From: Maniola hyperantus
Taxonomy: Eukaryota > Arthropoda > Insecta > Lepidoptera > Nymphalidae
Length of the DNA stretch: 64,000 nt
Reading direction: 5' to 3'
Assembly (NCBI RefSeq): GCF_902806685.2
Contig: NC_048552.1
Span: 13,729,662 to 13,793,661 of the forward strand
This document shows, in pieces, positions 62,652 through 64,000 of the stretch (the first letter of the stretch is position 1; every line of letters begins with the position of its first letter). Made by a program: the position numbers and the translations under genes. Below the pieces are notes generated by a model that saw only the letters and a program-made list of their open reading frames with translations, searched no databases and was not told the origin of the DNA.

Positions 62652-63516
62652 ATCAGCCCCATTATACAGGTTAAACAGCAAAGGATAATAATCAATGACA
62701 GAAGAAATCGCCTATTTATTTGAAATCAGCCGGAAGTCTCGAACCTTCGAGATTTTCCTCGAAGCCGGATGTGTTTTCTATTACTAAAGGAATTTTCTAG
62801 AATAGTAAGCTATTCATCGTTGGGTGTCGCTAGTATCTATGCATGAGTGACCAATTTACGTTAGTTACTAGCTAATTAGGCCATTCGACTATAGATGTCG
62901 CCGAAGTTCTAGATTTTCGCTATCGGATGCTAGGTAGTGCTGTGTTTTGACCTAGTAGTGTCTTACACGGTAGCTAGATGTCGTTCATAAGGACGTTTTT
63001 AAGAAAAATTTGTGAAGCTAAAATTTTTATAATTCTAATTTAGTGATTAGATTTACGAATCACTACAAACAAATTTTGTAATATTTTTTGCAGCTTTCAA
63101 AAAGCATAACATGAAGCACACCTGCATCGCAAACTTCCTCCTACTCTAGACAAGAAGACGTGAACCATAGAGCCTATCCTACTAGTTACTACTATTCATT
63201 AGTTCACAAAAAGTAGAGCAAGGTCGATTGTTTTTCGAAGAATATTATGTTTCGAGCAAACTTTATACAACTTAATTGAGCAAACAAAACCTCAACTTTG
63301 TACACATTCAAATGAGTTGACAAGTGGGCACGCGCACGGTCGTCGGTCGACGTCGTGAAGTTATCGCGTGTAATGTTGCCACTGCTCTGTGTCCACTGTG
63401 CGCACATCGCTATCGTATCATCTCCCACGACTCCTGCCCTCTGCGGCGCTGTTCTCTACCCGCACAGCCTCGCTTTCCACTCTCAACTCATTTCTAATTA
63501 ATTTGTCATCTTTTTT
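62652..63516. other. Non-coding; short palindromes, one heat-shock-like element
   Basis: Contains an imperfect hairpin at 63000-63105 ('tagtgatt' facing 'aatcacta' at its tip). No gene or known transposon. Confidence 0.45.
62789..62803. promoter_or_regulatory. Perfect 3-pentamer heat-shock-element match
   Basis: ggaattttctagaat is three contiguous inverted pentamers nGAAn-nTTCn-nGAAn. A weaker cGAAccTTCg pair lies 45 bp upstream. No TATA box or gene nearby, so function is unproven. Confidence 0.3.
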
Positions 63517-63940
63517 TAGGGTTCCATACCTCAAAAGGAAAAACGGAACCCTTATAGGATCACTTTGTTGTCTGTCTGTCTGTCTGTCAAGAAACCTACA
63601 GGGTACTTCCCGTTGACCTAGAATCATGAAATTTGGCAGGTAGGTAGATCTTATAGCTGACATTTGGGGAAAAATCTGAAACCCGTGAATTTAGGGTCAG
63701 ATCACACAAAAAAAATTAAATTGTGGTCATGAACTAATAATTAGTATTTTCAATTTTCTAAGTAAGATAACTATATCAAGTGGGGTATCATATGAAAGGT
63801 CTTCACCTGTGCATTCTAAAACAGATTTTTATTTATTTTTATGTATCATAGTTTTTGAATTATCCTGCAAAATGACGAAAAAATACGACTGTAGTACGGA
63901 ACCCTCATTGCGCGAGCCTGACTCGCACTTGGCCGGTTTT
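63517..63940 (+). repeat. Lep dispersed repeat 'ggttccgtacctc', copy 3
   Basis: Starts 'tagggttccatacctcaaaa', ends 'gactcgcacttggccggttt'. Alignable with copy 1 (22048-22476) over its whole length. Confidence 0.75.
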
Positions 63941-63954
63941 TTTTTAAATAGATA

Positions 63955-64000
63955 TAGCGAGCAAACGAGCAGGCGGGTCACCTGATGTTAAGTGATTACC
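63955..64000 (+). repeat. Start of another lepidopteran repeat, cut by window end
   Basis: 'cgagcaggcgggtcacctga' then 'tgttaagtgattacc' is the opening of a very common lepidopteran dispersed element. Confidence 0.6.

Overview
This window looks like non-coding, repeat-dense nuclear DNA from a lepidopteran (moth or butterfly). The call rests on dispersed repeats I recognise as typical of that order: tRNA-derived SINEs whose bodies carry the 'cacttggccagcgtgg' and 'gccggcgatgggttgat' type motifs, the 'cttcgtccacgcgga' repeat, the 'gggttccgtacctcaaaa ... cttggccgg' repeat (three copies), and 'gaccgacttcaaaaaagga'. No bacterial, plasmid or phage gene organisation is present. Family names come from memory of sequence style, since no database could be searched.

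Layout. 1-11 kb: short dispersed repeats, palindromic MITEs, one SINE, three dead LINE fragments and several microsatellites. 11.4 kb: the only good candidate for host coding sequence, a small exon (11417-11500) that would encode a signal peptide and ends at a phase-1 splice donor. If real, much of the rest is intron of a secreted or membrane protein gene. 11.76-14.6 kb: a 5'-truncated non-LTR retrotransposon with an open reading frame from the end of the endonuclease through the reverse transcriptase. 15-37 kb: mostly tandem arrays of unrelated units (73, 41, 49, 14, 52, 42, 119 and 36 bp) separated by AT-rich DNA, SINE fragments and MITEs. 37.7-49.0 kb: a nested LTR-retrotransposon cluster. 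A small non-coding element with 130-bp LTRs (37735-49024) has been entered by a Gypsy-type element (39077-43895, near-identical 1.13-kb LTRs) and separately by a second non-coding element (44150-48643, 911-bp LTRs). All three have matching target duplications. 49.0-56.0 kb: a 33-bp array that begins exactly at the outer LTR, then 10-, 22-, 8-, 42- and 7-bp arrays. 56.4-61.6 kb: a frameshifted BEL/Pao retrotransposon on the minus strand. 61.6-62.65 kb: a dead minus-strand LINE abutting a palindromic MITE. 62.65-64 kb: a Lep repeat and the edge of another repeat.

How the parts work together: there is no operon or pathway here. The recognisable proteins belong to mobile elements. Most are broken, and two stand out as long open frames: the LINE (11763-14282) and the Gypsy element, in which reverse transcriptase and the integrase core have been deleted in frame so that gag, protease, RNase H and the integrase C-terminus read as one polypeptide. 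By my count about 10-11 kb of the 64 kb is tandemly repeated, with a striking number of units of 7 bp or multiples of 7. Most long apparent reading frames lie in arrays whose unit is divisible by three and are not genes.
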